Part shown: positions 36,469 through 45,259 of the stretch, in pieces
How positions within the stretch are numbered: the stretch's first letter is position 1
Layout of the letters: the number at the start of each line of letters is the position of its first letter
DNA from: JAGVPT01 sp963772165
Lineage (GTDB): Bacteria > Bacteroidota > Ignavibacteria > UBA10030 > UBA8401
Assembly (NCBI GenBank): GCA_963772165.1
Contig: CAVYWA010000023.1
Coordinates: 1-64,000 of the forward strand
Direction: 5' to 3'
DNA length: 64,000 nt
The notes under the pieces: generated by a model
What the model saw: the letters and a program-made list of their open reading frames with translations, nothing else
The model's database searches: none
What the model was told of the DNA's origin: nothing
Program-made: the position numbers and the translations under genes

Positions 36469-36571
36469 GTCATTGCGAGGCGTCCTTTGCCGAAGCAATC
36501 CCCTATGTAAATGGAGATTGCCACGTTGTACGTGGTGGCGTAAAGCGCCACTTCGCTCCACTCGCAATGAC
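36469..36571. repeat. Palindrome-ended dispersed repeat (GTCATTGCGAG family)
   Basis: 103 bp bounded by GTCATTGCGAG and its exact complement CTCGCAATGAC, with inner hairpins (CCACGT-TGT-ACGTGG; GGCG-TAAA-CGCC). Shares its end with copies A and B but has a different interior. Other parts of the 419-bp gap hold the heptamer array and no gene. Confidence 0.75.
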
Positions 36572-36671
36572 CCTCAAACTATAACACTTCCAAATTGCAT
36601 GCTATGCACGCAGGCGGGTAGATTGAAATCCTCCGCTTGCTTTTAGAAATCGTAGAGCTTAAGCAAGATAG

Positions 36672-37067
36672 TTAAGCGTTGGAGTGGAGAGCTATTTTAT
36701 TTCCCTCAGTGTCTATAAAAAATGCCATATACCCGATTTGTTTATCGATCAGCGTTTTGGGTATCGTTACTTTTCCCCCTGCCTTCTCAATACGGTCGAG
36801 CACCAGCTGCATGTCTGGGTTTGCGTTGAGATACACAATAGCACCCGTCGTACTCGGTTTATGCATCTGGCTTTGTACGAGCGCCCCGCTCACTGTTCCA
36901 TTGCTGCCGTCCGTCGGAAACATTGCCATCTTCATCCCCATCCAATCCCCGGACCTTAAAGTAATTTCAAAGATCGTTTCGTAAAATTTTGTCGCTCTTG
37001 TAATATCGGTCACCGCTATCTCGAAATAGTTTATAGCGTTTGTGTCTTTATCCATTTTCTTGCCCAT
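36672..37067 (-). CDS. VOC family protein (PhnB/glyoxalase-like)
   Basis: 131 residues. 'NAINYFEIAVTDITRATKFY' and 'ETIFEITLRSGDWMGMKMAM' form the first motif, and 'QIGYMAFFIDTEGNKIALHS' the last. Ribosome binding site AAAGG precedes ATG 37067. Cytoplasmic, substrate unknown. Unlike the VOC gene at 32167 it is not flanked by integron-like sites. Confidence 0.9.
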   Translation of the reverse strand: MGKKMDKDTNAINYFEIAVTDITRATKFYETIFEITLRSGDWMGMKMAMFPTDGSNGTVSGALVQSQMHKPSTTGAIVYLNANPDMQLVLDRIEKAGGKVTIPKTLIDKQIGYMAFFIDTEGNKIALHSNA

Positions 37068-37100
37068 CGCTGCCGCCTTTCTATTTGTGATAAAATGAAT

Positions 37101-37844
37101 TTACACCGCTTCAGTAGATTTGCTGAATCGTATGACGTGCATCCAGCTTAGTAACTTTATCAACGGATATGTCGGGTCGATCTCAAACAAGCGAACTGCA
37201 AAATTCGTCCTGCTCGGAAACTTATGATGGTTGTTTTGAAACAGCTCGCCGAGCGTGAGGAAGTCAAACGGAAGAGAATTTCTCGATTTGTCTCCGGTAT
37301 CACGGAAGTTCACATAACCGTATTTATGCCCGCACCAATTGACGATACCCCCGTGGATCGGCCCCATGATGAAATGAAATGGAAGAAGGAGAAAGAACCA
37401 TGCGCTCGGCGCGAAGACAATGTAGAAGAGGATGTACGAGCCGACCCACAAGAATCTTACCGCCCATGTATCCGCAAATTTGTCGAACGTTTTCCATTCC
37501 GGAATATTTTTATCGAAACCTTTTTCCGGTTCGACTCTATGAAGTAAATAATCGAGGTAGATGTCCTTCGTTCTCCACATCATCTTAAACATGCTGCGAA
37601 AATAATGCGGGGAGTGCGGATCCTTTTCGGTGTCGCTGTAAGCATGATGCATCCGATGCATGATCGCGTAGGCACGCGGGTTGAGAAACGAAGACCCTTG
37701 TGTGATAAACGTTGCAAGGTAGAACGCCCTTTCCCAGAACTTTGACATCGTAAACATTTTGTGCGCCGCATAACGGTGCAAGAAGAACGTCTGACAAAAG
37801 AGCGATAAGAACCAGTGCGCTGCAAAAAAGACAACGATGACCAT
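37101..37844 (-). CDS. Membrane fatty acid (acyl-CoA/acyl-lipid) desaturase
   Basis: Introduces a cis double bond into fatty acyl chains using O2 and a di-iron centre. 247 residues. Three histidine boxes: 'HRYAAHK' (H-x4-H), 'HRMHHAYSD' (H-x-x-H-H) and 'NNHHKFP' (H-H), plus a 'WCGHKYGYVNF' His. Four hydrophobic helices. Good binding site (AAAGGGAAACT). Shorter than animal delta-9 enzymes and like bacterial stand-alone forms without cytochrome b5. Its presence implies at least occasional oxygen exposure. Confidence 0.93.
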   Translation of the reverse strand: MVIVVFFAAHWFLSLFCQTFFLHRYAAHKMFTMSKFWERAFYLATFITQGSSFLNPRAYAIMHRMHHAYSDTEKDPHSPHYFRSMFKMMWRTKDIYLDYLLHRVEPEKGFDKNIPEWKTFDKFADTWAVRFLWVGSYILFYIVFAPSAWFFLLLPFHFIMGPIHGGIVNWCGHKYGYVNFRDTGDKSRNSLPFDFLTLGELFQNNHHKFPSRTNFAVRLFEIDPTYPLIKLLSWMHVIRFSKSTEAV

Positions 37845-37956
37845 AGTTTCCCTTTAGAGTTCGTTGAAGCAATGCGTAATGGAAGAACGGAGGGATGTGC
37901 AGATGATGAATATGTATGTAACCCCAATTTTGCGGTAATCGTTCCATGTAACCTCG

Positions 37957-37975
37957 TCAAGGTTTAAAACCTTGA
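37957..37975. repeat. Short perfect palindrome (AAGGTTT family)
   Basis: TCAAGGTTTAAAACCTTGA, symmetrical over 19 bp; shares the AAGGTTT/AAACCTT core with 10694-10728. Lies just past the DUF4175 gene stop and may serve as its terminator. Confidence 0.6.
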
Positions 37976-37986
37976 TGGGGTGTACG

Positions 37987-40900
37987 TTACTTCCCCTGAG
38001 TTTTGTCCAACGCGTCGTAATACTTTCGTATCAAATCCTGGTAATCTTTCGAGTACCCTTCCTCGATCGCTTTCAAGAGATCACGCCGGAGCTGATTTTG
38101 CGCCGATTCATCCTGAACCTCTGCCGGGCTGGGGCGCACCGGCGTTGTACCAGCCGTCGATGTGCGGCGCTGCTCGTAATCCCGTTCGCGCATCGATGTC
38201 TGCGCGTCGAGCATTCGGGATAGTATTTTTTGCTGTTGCCTGATTGTATTCGGATTGACGTTATTCTGCTGCAGGTTTTCAACGACTTCTTTCATCTCGT
38301 CGGCAATTTTCTGGAGGTCCCCCAGTATCCTGTTTCTATCCTGGCTCTCTTGTGCTTCCTTGTTGAGTTCCTCCATCGACTTTCGCACTGCATCCTGTTG
38401 ATTCGCCAGCCTTCCCATTTCTTCAAGCTGTTCCTGCGACAATCCTTTCCCCTGGGGCAGCTGTTCGGTTTGCAGGTTAATGCTTTCCTGCTGCCCCGCC
38501 ATCCGGCGAAGCTGCTGTAGCAGAGATCCGCCGGGTCCGCTCTGGCCTCCCTGTTGCATTGCATCCATTGCCGACTCCGTCAGTAAGGCTGCTTTGTTCA
38601 ACGATGCCATTGACTCGGCTTGTTCCGCGCTTGAATATTGGCTGCTGCGCCGCTCGAGCCCGGCCATCGCCTGCGACATGCTCCCCATCGCTTTCCCAAC
38701 CGCTTTTCCCATTTCCGGTGTTACCGCGAACGATTTCTGGCTCAGCCCCATCAGGTTGTTCGTGACGTTCGTGAGGTCATTTTGCAAACCCAATTGCTTT
38801 TCCGCATTTTCCCTGAATTGTTCCGAATTTGGCGGGAACGACCGCGATTGATTCTTCAAATCTTCCTGTCGTTGAGAGATTTCCAACAGATCTTGCATCG
38901 CTTTGTGCAGGGCGTTCATTGCTTCGTTCATTTCGTTGCTCAGCATCTGTTCCTGCATTTCCGACATTCGGCGGGACATCTGCTGCATGCCTTTGCTTGC
39001 TTTATCCTGCATCTGAAGCGCTTGCTGTTGTTGCTGCTGCTGAAGCTGCTGCGAGCTTTGCTGGATCGATTGTTCCATTGCACTATCGTGCGCAGCCTCC
39101 TCGGCTTTGTCGAGCGCCTTCATCGGCATCTCCTCGGGGAACTCTTCCATTTTTTTCCGCAATTCCTCGAGCTGTTGCTGGATGTCCGCCAATTGTTTGT
39201 TGATGTCCTCTTGTTTTTTCGCAAGCTCTTCCGCTTTTTTCTTATCGGAGAGCGACGCTTCGGCGGTTTCCTTCTGCAGGTTTTCTTGCTGTTTCTGGAG
39301 CTCGTTCGTCCGCTTCACCATCTCGTCCATTTTTTGCTCCACCTGGATTCTCTTGAGGAGTTCCATCGTTCTTTCGATGCTTTGGCGAAACGCTTCTTCT
39401 GAAAATTGTACTTGTTGCATCGCCTGGCGCAGCTGGTCGGGCGAGACGTTCTGCATCGCTTGCTCCATCCGTTTCATCGCCTCTTGAAATTCGGGCGAAT
39501 TGATTTGCTGGAGCATGTGTTGGAGTTCGGTATATTTTTGCAACGTTTCGCTCGAGAGAATGTTGTTCTTCTGCATCGCTTGTGTCATTGTATCGAGAGT
39601 CTTGCTCACTTCATCGATTTTTTTTGTCAGCTCCTGATAGCGCTTGAGGGTTTCTTCGGCCTTCTTCTGCTTTTGCCAATCGAGAGGTTGATTCTTCTTC
39701 ATTTCCTGAGAAATTTCATTGAGGTCTTTCTTCAAATCTTTCTCTTCATTGAGCGATTTATCCAGTTTCTCGATCGCGTCGTTTTGTCCCTTGTCGGCAT
39801 CTGCGAACACTTCATCGAGCGAAGGAAGTCTGAGCAAATACGTTTCGCTGATTCCTTTTTTAGGTCCGGAAACATTGTCGTTATCAAATACTTCAGCGTG
39901 GTATTCCACGACGTCCTCCGGAACCAATCCCATGGGCGAGACATCCCACTGGAAACTGATATCGGCGTCGGTGGAATTGTTACTGTCGACTGTCATCGGT
40001 ATCGAGATCGATGAAAAGCTGCTGTCCGGCCGTTCATACCGCGAATGAACCAACCGGTATGCAAGATTCAACGATGTAAACCCGAAATCGTCGTGGATTT
40101 TCAGGCGTAACGGCACCTCCATTTTATCGACGACATCGATGTTCTTGCCCGGATATGTGATCGCGACCGTAGGGACTTCGTCGATCATCGCGTCAAGCTT
40201 GTATTCGATCGGATCAACATTTGTGAATCCCTCATTATCTTCTAGGTTGACATGATAGCTTGCTCGATGGTGAAGAATCAGCCGCCCGGTATAGGCCCCG
40301 TCGCGGGATTGCAGCGTCAGTTCTTCTCCGTCTTTGAAAATAAGCGATGCACGCTGCAATGCCTTGTTCGCATTGAGGCGCCATTGAATTGTGGTTCCCG
40401 GCAATGCCAGGACGTCGCCGACATTCTCATCGAGCGACTGTTCCGGAAGGCGGGAATATGAGGGGGGGATAAGATGAACCGTGAGCGACCGAACTACCGG
40501 CCGGTCGATCACGCTGATCGTGTACTTCGAACTTTCAATGCCTTCTGCTTCAGTAAAATATTCTGCGGATTGCCTTATGGAAGCAAGCATGTAATGAAAT
40601 TGCCCCGATGAGTCCGCCTGAATTTCAACTTGATCTTCAAAAGACATATCTGTCTGCCGAACCGAAAGAGTAATTTTCTTGGGAAGAGAACGGTGCAGCG
40701 GGCTTGTCGTTTCTGCATTCTCGATAAGTGAAACTGAGACGGGCACCGATTCACCCTTAACAATCTCAGTATTTCCCGGCCGGACAAGAAATGTGAACGC
40801 CGGCGGAAGGCGAAACTCCGTGTGGAAGTGCATCAGCCGGTTTGCTGCGGGTAAAAGGTCTAATTGCGGGACGGCAAATAGAAGAACAACTGAAACGGCA

Positions 40901-41439
40901 ACAATTGCAAGATTTCTTCCAGCCCTGCGGATACTTTTATACGATACAACGTCCGTAAAATGAATGTGGGCGGCGGCTTTTTGTAAATCGACAAATGAAG
41001 CATCGATCAATTCCGGCGAATATTCCGGACGGAAACCATGCCCTTCCGTCCCCGCTGCATTGTGCTCTTCAAAAATATCCAGGATGTTCCAGAGACGGTC
41101 CTTCACTTCAGGAAATTTTTCACCGACTCCCGCTGCAACTTCTCTTTCTGAAATGCCCGGCAGGATCTTTTTCCAACGCAGGATCGGTACAACAACAAGC
41201 CATCCGGCGAGAAGAAAAATGGACACAGCGCCGGCGATAAACAATGCTGTCCTAAAAAGAATGCTCCCGCTAAAGAGAGCTTCTACTGCGGACAAACAGG
41301 CCAACAGGCCTAAAATAACGCTTGCGGTGAGAAGCGCTCCGTACACAGCCCGCTCTATATAATGATGCGAACGGACGTCGGCAAGCCGCCGTTGCATTTC
41401 CGCATAGATTGGCGTGTTGTTGTGTATAGGGTTAATCAT
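37987..41439 (-). CDS. DUF4175-like large coiled-coil membrane protein
   Basis: 1150 residues. Two membrane helices near the N-terminus ('AVYGALLTASVILGLLACLS', 'FIAGAVSIFLLAGWLVVV') and a third at ~155-175, then a beta-rich region to about 550. The last ~550 residues are coiled coil with very high Gln/Glu/Lys/Met content ('QQSSQQLQQQQQQQALQMQD', 'LANQQDAVRKSMEELNKEAQ'). Matches DUF4175 family proteins, often found with DUF4159, DUF58 and MoxR genes. Likely envelope or periplasmic; biochemical role unknown. It follows the DUF4159 gene by 51 bp. Confidence 0.85.
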   Translation of the reverse strand: MINPIHNNTPIYAEMQRRLADVRSHHYIERAVYGALLTASVILGLLACLSAVEALFSGSILFRTALFIAGAVSIFLLAGWLVVVPILRWKKILPGISEREVAAGVGEKFPEVKDRLWNILDIFEEHNAAGTEGHGFRPEYSPELIDASFVDLQKAAAHIHFTDVVSYKSIRRAGRNLAIVAVSVVLLFAVPQLDLLPAANRLMHFHTEFRLPPAFTFLVRPGNTEIVKGESVPVSVSLIENAETTSPLHRSLPKKITLSVRQTDMSFEDQVEIQADSSGQFHYMLASIRQSAEYFTEAEGIESSKYTISVIDRPVVRSLTVHLIPPSYSRLPEQSLDENVGDVLALPGTTIQWRLNANKALQRASLIFKDGEELTLQSRDGAYTGRLILHHRASYHVNLEDNEGFTNVDPIEYKLDAMIDEVPTVAITYPGKNIDVVDKMEVPLRLKIHDDFGFTSLNLAYRLVHSRYERPDSSFSSISIPMTVDSNNSTDADISFQWDVSPMGLVPEDVVEYHAEVFDNDNVSGPKKGISETYLLRLPSLDEVFADADKGQNDAIEKLDKSLNEEKDLKKDLNEISQEMKKNQPLDWQKQKKAEETLKRYQELTKKIDEVSKTLDTMTQAMQKNNILSSETLQKYTELQHMLQQINSPEFQEAMKRMEQAMQNVSPDQLRQAMQQVQFSEEAFRQSIERTMELLKRIQVEQKMDEMVKRTNELQKQQENLQKETAEASLSDKKKAEELAKKQEDINKQLADIQQQLEELRKKMEEFPEEMPMKALDKAEEAAHDSAMEQSIQQSSQQLQQQQQQQALQMQDKASKGMQQMSRRMSEMQEQMLSNEMNEAMNALHKAMQDLLEISQRQEDLKNQSRSFPPNSEQFRENAEKQLGLQNDLTNVTNNLMGLSQKSFAVTPEMGKAVGKAMGSMSQAMAGLERRSSQYSSAEQAESMASLNKAALLTESAMDAMQQGGQSGPGGSLLQQLRRMAGQQESINLQTEQLPQGKGLSQEQLEEMGRLANQQDAVRKSMEELNKEAQESQDRNRILGDLQKIADEMKEVVENLQQNNVNPNTIRQQQKILSRMLDAQTSMRERDYEQRRTSTAGTTPVRPSPAEVQDESAQNQLRRDLLKAIEEGYSKDYQDLIRKYYDALDKTQGK

Positions 41440-41490
41440 TTTTACAGCTGTTATGAAGCAATGGCTAAAATCTTATCTCTTACTTGATCC

Positions 41491-42163
41491 TCATTGCGTC
41501 AGCGCCCAAAAAAGCAGATTCGTCCCAAACCGGAGTGCTTCCTGCCTCTTCTCTTCTGGATCACCGTGCACTTCCGGATCATCCCAGCCGTCGCTTGGAT
41601 TAGATTCGTATGTATAGTACACAACAAGCCGGCCTTTGTAGAAAATCCCGAATCCTTGGGGCGGTTTGCCGTTGTGTTCGTGAGTCTTAGGAACGCCGTT
41701 CGGGAAATCGAAAACGCAATGGTATAACCCGTAAGAAAAGGGGAGTTCGACAAGCTGTTCCTCAGGAAAAACCTTTTTGATCTCGCGGCGAAATGCTTTG
41801 TCCATGCCGTAATCGTCATCCGCGTAGAGAAAGCCGCCGTGTTCAAGGTATGTCCGCAGACGGCTCACCTCGTAATCGGAAAACACAATTCCTCCGTGTC
41901 CCGTCATGAACACAAACGGATACGAAAAAAATTTATCGTCTGAAATTTCAGTGAATTCGTACCTGAGGGGCAACGTCGATACCCGTATACTGTTTCGCGA
42001 AATTCAACAAATTCACTTCTTCCGAGGGGCCGTTGTACCAATCTCCCCCGCCCGAATATTTAAGACGCGCAATGCGAAACTGGGATTCAATACGTTTCGG
42101 CTGTGCCTCGGCTGTACCGAAAGCCGCCAGAGCACAGAGAACACCAAGGATGATTTTTCTCAT
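41491..42163 (-). pseudogene. DUF4159 family protein (single-base frameshift)
   Basis: Signal peptide 'MRKIILGVLCALAAFGTAEA' and 'FRIARLKYSGGGDWYNGPSE' start at ATG 42163. At the GGGG run 41967-41970 (CCCC in the coding sense) one missing base breaks the frame between 'TGIDVAP' and 'LRYEFTEISDDKFFSYPFVF'. The rest, 'MTGHGGIVFSDYEVSRLRTY' to 'FWALTQ', is intact and contains the DUF4159 core ('GGFLYADDDYG'), which resembles a ThuA/GATase-like fold. Restored length about 223 residues. Very probably functional in the organism. Pairs with DUF4175 downstream. Confidence 0.8.
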
Positions 42164-42259
42164 AAGAAAATTTAGAGAATCGGGAAGGGAGAAGCAAGGA
42201 AGAAAGCTGTTCGGGGCAAAAGCCTTCGGAAGGTTATTTCATCCACCTGCATAAACATA

Positions 42260-42298
42260 AACGTCCCGCCCAGCCTATTCAGCCGAACGGGACGTTTC
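42260..42298 (-). terminator. Hairpin terminator at the end of the dcw cluster
   Basis: 10-bp stem AAACGTCCCG / CGGGACGTTT with a 19-nt loop, 22 bp past the ftsZ stop on the minus strand and followed by TATGTTTAT. Separates the dcw genes from DUF4159. Confidence 0.65.
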
Positions 42299-42319
42299 AT
42301 CACATCACTCACAGGAACA

Positions 42320-43495
42320 TCAATCCATGATTTTACGTAAGAAAGCCGGCTTGTCGGTATCACCGCGGTCGGACGTCTGCGGCGAAAAACGGGATTCGTT
42401 CGTCTGCATCGTCGGCGATGGAATCTGGAATCCTTTACGGATGTACGCCGGTTCGTCCATTTTTTTCAAGTCCTGCACTCCCGTCGGAATATGGTCGAGC
42501 ACACGCACATTTTTCGACGGACGCGCCGTTGCAGAAGCTTTCCTGTTGAAACCGGTCGCGATGACCGTGACCATCAATTCTTCGGTCATCGATTCATCGA
42601 TGACTGCGCCAAGAATAACGTTGGCGTCATCTCCGGCAGCTTCATGAATAATGCTCGTCGCTTCATCAACTTCAACCAGCGATAAATTTTTCCCGCCGGT
42701 GATGTTGACGAGAACGCCTTGCGCTCCGGCGATCGAAACACCTTCGAGCAGCGGGCTTGAAATCGCTGCGTTCGCCGCTTCGACGGCTCTGTTCTCTCCC
42801 GTTGCAACGCCCGAACCCATCAACGCATCTCCCATCTCCCGCATGATTGTGCGGACATCGGCAAAATCGAGATTGATGAGGCCCGGAACGGTGATTAATT
42901 CGGAAATGCCGCGGGTTGCATTGTGAAGAACGCGGTTGCAGATCTCAAACGCTTCCTCGAGCGGCGTAGTTTTTTCGACGATCGAAAGAAGTTTTTGATT
43001 CGGAATGACGATGAGCGTATCGACTTGTTTTTTCAACTCTTCGAGTCCGTACTCCGCCTGCGTTAATCGTTTCTTCCCTTCGCAGTTGAATGGTTTCGTG
43101 ACAATGCCGACGACAAGCGCACCAAGGCTCTTTGCAATGTTCGCAACGACCGGCCCGCCGCCGGTGCCCGTGCCGCCGCCCATGCCTGCGGTAATAAACA
43201 CCATATCGCTCCCCGCCAGAGCACGTGCAATTTCTTCACGGTCTTCCTCAGCCGCCCGGTGACCGATGCTCGGGTCTGCCCCGGCGCCGAGGCCCCGGGT
43301 AAGAGTTTTTCCGATCTGAATTTTATTCGGAGCGCTCGTTCGCTCGAGAGCCTGCGTGTCGGTGTTGATGCAAATAAAATCGACGCCGCTGAGCCCTTTG
43401 TCAATCATGCTGACAATCGCGTTGCTCCCGCCGCCTCCAACTCCCACTACACGGATCTTCGCGCCGCCGTCTTTGGGGTTGTCAAGTTCTATCAT
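42320..43495 (-). CDS. ftsZ: Cell division protein FtsZ
   Basis: Tubulin-like GTPase that forms the Z ring. 391 residues. 'IRVVGVGGGGSNAI' (14-27), the tubulin signature 'GMGGGTGTGGGPVVA' (GGGTGTG 106-112), 'TKPFNCEGKKRLTQAEYGLE' and the T7-loop 'GLINLDFADVRTIM' are all present. A disordered linker leads to the conserved C-terminal peptide 'DKPAFLRKIMD', which binds FtsA. Last gene of the dcw cluster. Separated from ftsA by an inserted four-helix-bundle gene. Confidence 0.98.
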   Translation of the reverse strand: MIELDNPKDGGAKIRVVGVGGGGSNAIVSMIDKGLSGVDFICINTDTQALERTSAPNKIQIGKTLTRGLGAGADPSIGHRAAEEDREEIARALAGSDMVFITAGMGGGTGTGGGPVVANIAKSLGALVVGIVTKPFNCEGKKRLTQAEYGLEELKKQVDTLIVIPNQKLLSIVEKTTPLEEAFEICNRVLHNATRGISELITVPGLINLDFADVRTIMREMGDALMGSGVATGENRAVEAANAAISSPLLEGVSIAGAQGVLVNITGGKNLSLVEVDEATSIIHEAAGDDANVILGAVIDESMTEELMVTVIATGFNRKASATARPSKNVRVLDHIPTGVQDLKKMDEPAYIRKGFQIPSPTMQTNESRFSPQTSDRGDTDKPAFLRKIMD

Positions 43496-43576
43496 GGTAC
43501 TCCTTTGTGTTTAGTGAGTGATGGTTGTGATGTTAATAATTTCGGATATCAGTATTCCGTGTCCAGTATTCGGGAA

Positions 43577-43930
43577 CTATTTTAATAAACTTTTTTGTAA
43601 ACCGACTAACATTGCTATCACTTCGTCGATTTTCTTAAACACATTTTCTTTTTCGCCGGTGCCGATAAATTTATTCTCATACGCAATATCTAAACAACCG
43701 ATGCATTCGTACGCTGATCGAATGGAATAACCCAGAAATCTTGAAAATTCTTTTCGTGAATAATTGCCGGCGCCTTCTGCAATATTTAAAGCGATTGAAT
43801 CTCCGGCTCGATTCATTTGCGACGTAAGTGAATACAATTCTTCTTTTGGAAACTGCTTTGTCAATTGACGAATTTCATGTGTTAACGTTAAAGCCTTTTG
43901 ATATACTATTAATTCTTTAAATCGATGCAT
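43577..43930 (-). CDS. Four-helix bundle protein (23S rRNA intervening-sequence type)
   Basis: 117 residues: 'FKELIVYQKALTLTHEIRQL', then 'FPKEELYSLTSQMNRAGDSI' and 'ALNIAEGAGNYSRKEFSRFL', the signature of the small four-helix family first known from intervening sequences of 23S rRNA genes. It lies between ftsA and ftsZ, where it is not normally found. The short flanks (43530-43576, 43931-43990) carry CAGTATTC/GAATAC-type heptamer-like repeats. It looks like an insertion into the dcw cluster; function unknown. Confidence 0.9.
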   Translation of the reverse strand: MHRFKELIVYQKALTLTHEIRQLTKQFPKEELYSLTSQMNRAGDSIALNIAEGAGNYSRKEFSRFLGYSIRSAYECIGCLDIAYENKFIGTGEKENVFKKIDEVIAMLVGLQKSLLK

Positions 43931-43990
43931 CTTCCCCCCGGAATTCCTATTCTCATCTGACTTACTGAATACAGTCTACCGACTACTTAC

Positions 43991-45229
43991 TTACAACTCG
44001 TCAAACCATCCTTTCATCCTCTTCAAAATTGTCGGAAACTTTCCGTCCATTTTTGTTCCTCTGATGTTTTCAATATTAGGCCGCTGGCGATGTTTGATGG
44101 CGTGGTGGACGAGCCCGACGCCGGTTGCGTACATCGGATTTTCTATTTCACGGACAAGCCCGCCCCGGAATCCCTGCGGAATCCCGATTTTCACGGGCAT
44201 CCCGAGCACCTCGCGGGCAAGGTCGGCCGTACCTTTAATGAGCGATCCTCCGCCCGTCAGCACAACTCCAGCCGATAAGTGCTTCTGGTATCCGGAGCGC
44301 TTGATTTCCATCGCCGCGATCTCCAATATTTCTTCCATCCGCGGTTGAATAATCTGACACAATAAACGCTGGTCGATATCCAGCGGCGGCCGTCCGCCGA
44401 TACCGGGAACCGTGATTGGTTCGTTCTCCATAATGGACGGCAAGTGTGCATGGCCATGCGTGATTTTCAACTGTTCCGCCTGATCGGAAAGAATTCCCAA
44501 TCCGCGGCGAATATCGTCGGTTACTTTTTTCCCGGCAATGCCGATAACCGCCGTATGCCGGATCGTGCGGTCTTCAAAGACCGCAAGGTCTGTCGTACCT
44601 CCGCCGATATCAACGAGTGCAACACCGACTTCTTTTTCCTCTTTATCGAGAACGGCGTCGCTCGACGCAATCGGTTCAAGCACGATATCGCTCACCGAAA
44701 CGCCTGCACGCTGGACGCATTTCAAAATATTTTGCGCCGCAGATACAAGCCCCGTAATAATGTGAACATTCGCCTCCATGCGGACGCCGGACATCCCAAC
44801 CGGGTCGTAAACACCGTCCTGCCCGTCAACAATGAATTCCTGGGGGATGACATGAATAATTTTTCTGTCGGACGGAAGCGCAACTTTCTTCGTGTCCTCA
44901 ATCAGCCGGTCCACGTCGGCCTGTGTGATCTCCTGGTCCGGCCCGCTGATTGCAATAACGCCGCGGCTTTGAAAGCTCTGGACGTGGTCCCCCGCGATCC
45001 CCGCCACCACGGTATGAATCTTTGCACCCGACTGCAGCTCCGCTTCGCGGACAGCCGTCTGGATGGAAGCAATTGTTTTTTCAATATGCGTGATGACGCC
45101 TCGGGTCAATCCTTCCGATTTACTCTTGCCGATGCCGAGAATGTTGACCTCGTTGTTTTCGCTCAACGATGCGACGATCGCGCACACTTTGGTCGTACCG
45201 ATATCCAATCCAACATAAATATTTTCCAT
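43991..45229 (-). CDS. ftsA: Cell division protein FtsA
   Basis: Actin-like ATPase that tethers FtsZ to the membrane. 412 residues. ATP-site motifs 'YVGLDIGTTKVCAIVAS' (phosphate 1), 'VGVALVDIGGGTTDLAVFED' (phosphate 2) and 'GVVLTGGGSLIKGTADLARE' (adenosine). The 1C domain lies at about 85-165 ('FIVDGQDGVYDPVGMSGVRM'). C-terminal amphipathic helix 'ILKRMKGWFDEL' serves as membrane anchor. Follows ftsQ by 30 bp. Confidence 0.97.
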   Translation of the reverse strand: MENIYVGLDIGTTKVCAIVASLSENNEVNILGIGKSKSEGLTRGVITHIEKTIASIQTAVREAELQSGAKIHTVVAGIAGDHVQSFQSRGVIAISGPDQEITQADVDRLIEDTKKVALPSDRKIIHVIPQEFIVDGQDGVYDPVGMSGVRMEANVHIITGLVSAAQNILKCVQRAGVSVSDIVLEPIASSDAVLDKEEKEVGVALVDIGGGTTDLAVFEDRTIRHTAVIGIAGKKVTDDIRRGLGILSDQAEQLKITHGHAHLPSIMENEPITVPGIGGRPPLDIDQRLLCQIIQPRMEEILEIAAMEIKRSGYQKHLSAGVVLTGGGSLIKGTADLAREVLGMPVKIGIPQGFRGGLVREIENPMYATGVGLVHHAIKHRQRPNIENIRGTKMDGKFPTILKRMKGWFDEL

Positions 45230-45259
45230 GCTGCTTCCTTTTCTGCGAATGAGTCCTAC

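Noticed and set aside
38638..39402. Long plus-strand open frame of 254 codons rich in Leu, His and Phe
   Set aside because: It is the antisense of the Gln/Glu-rich coiled coil of the DUF4175 protein. Its composition follows from that, and it has no start signal or domain.
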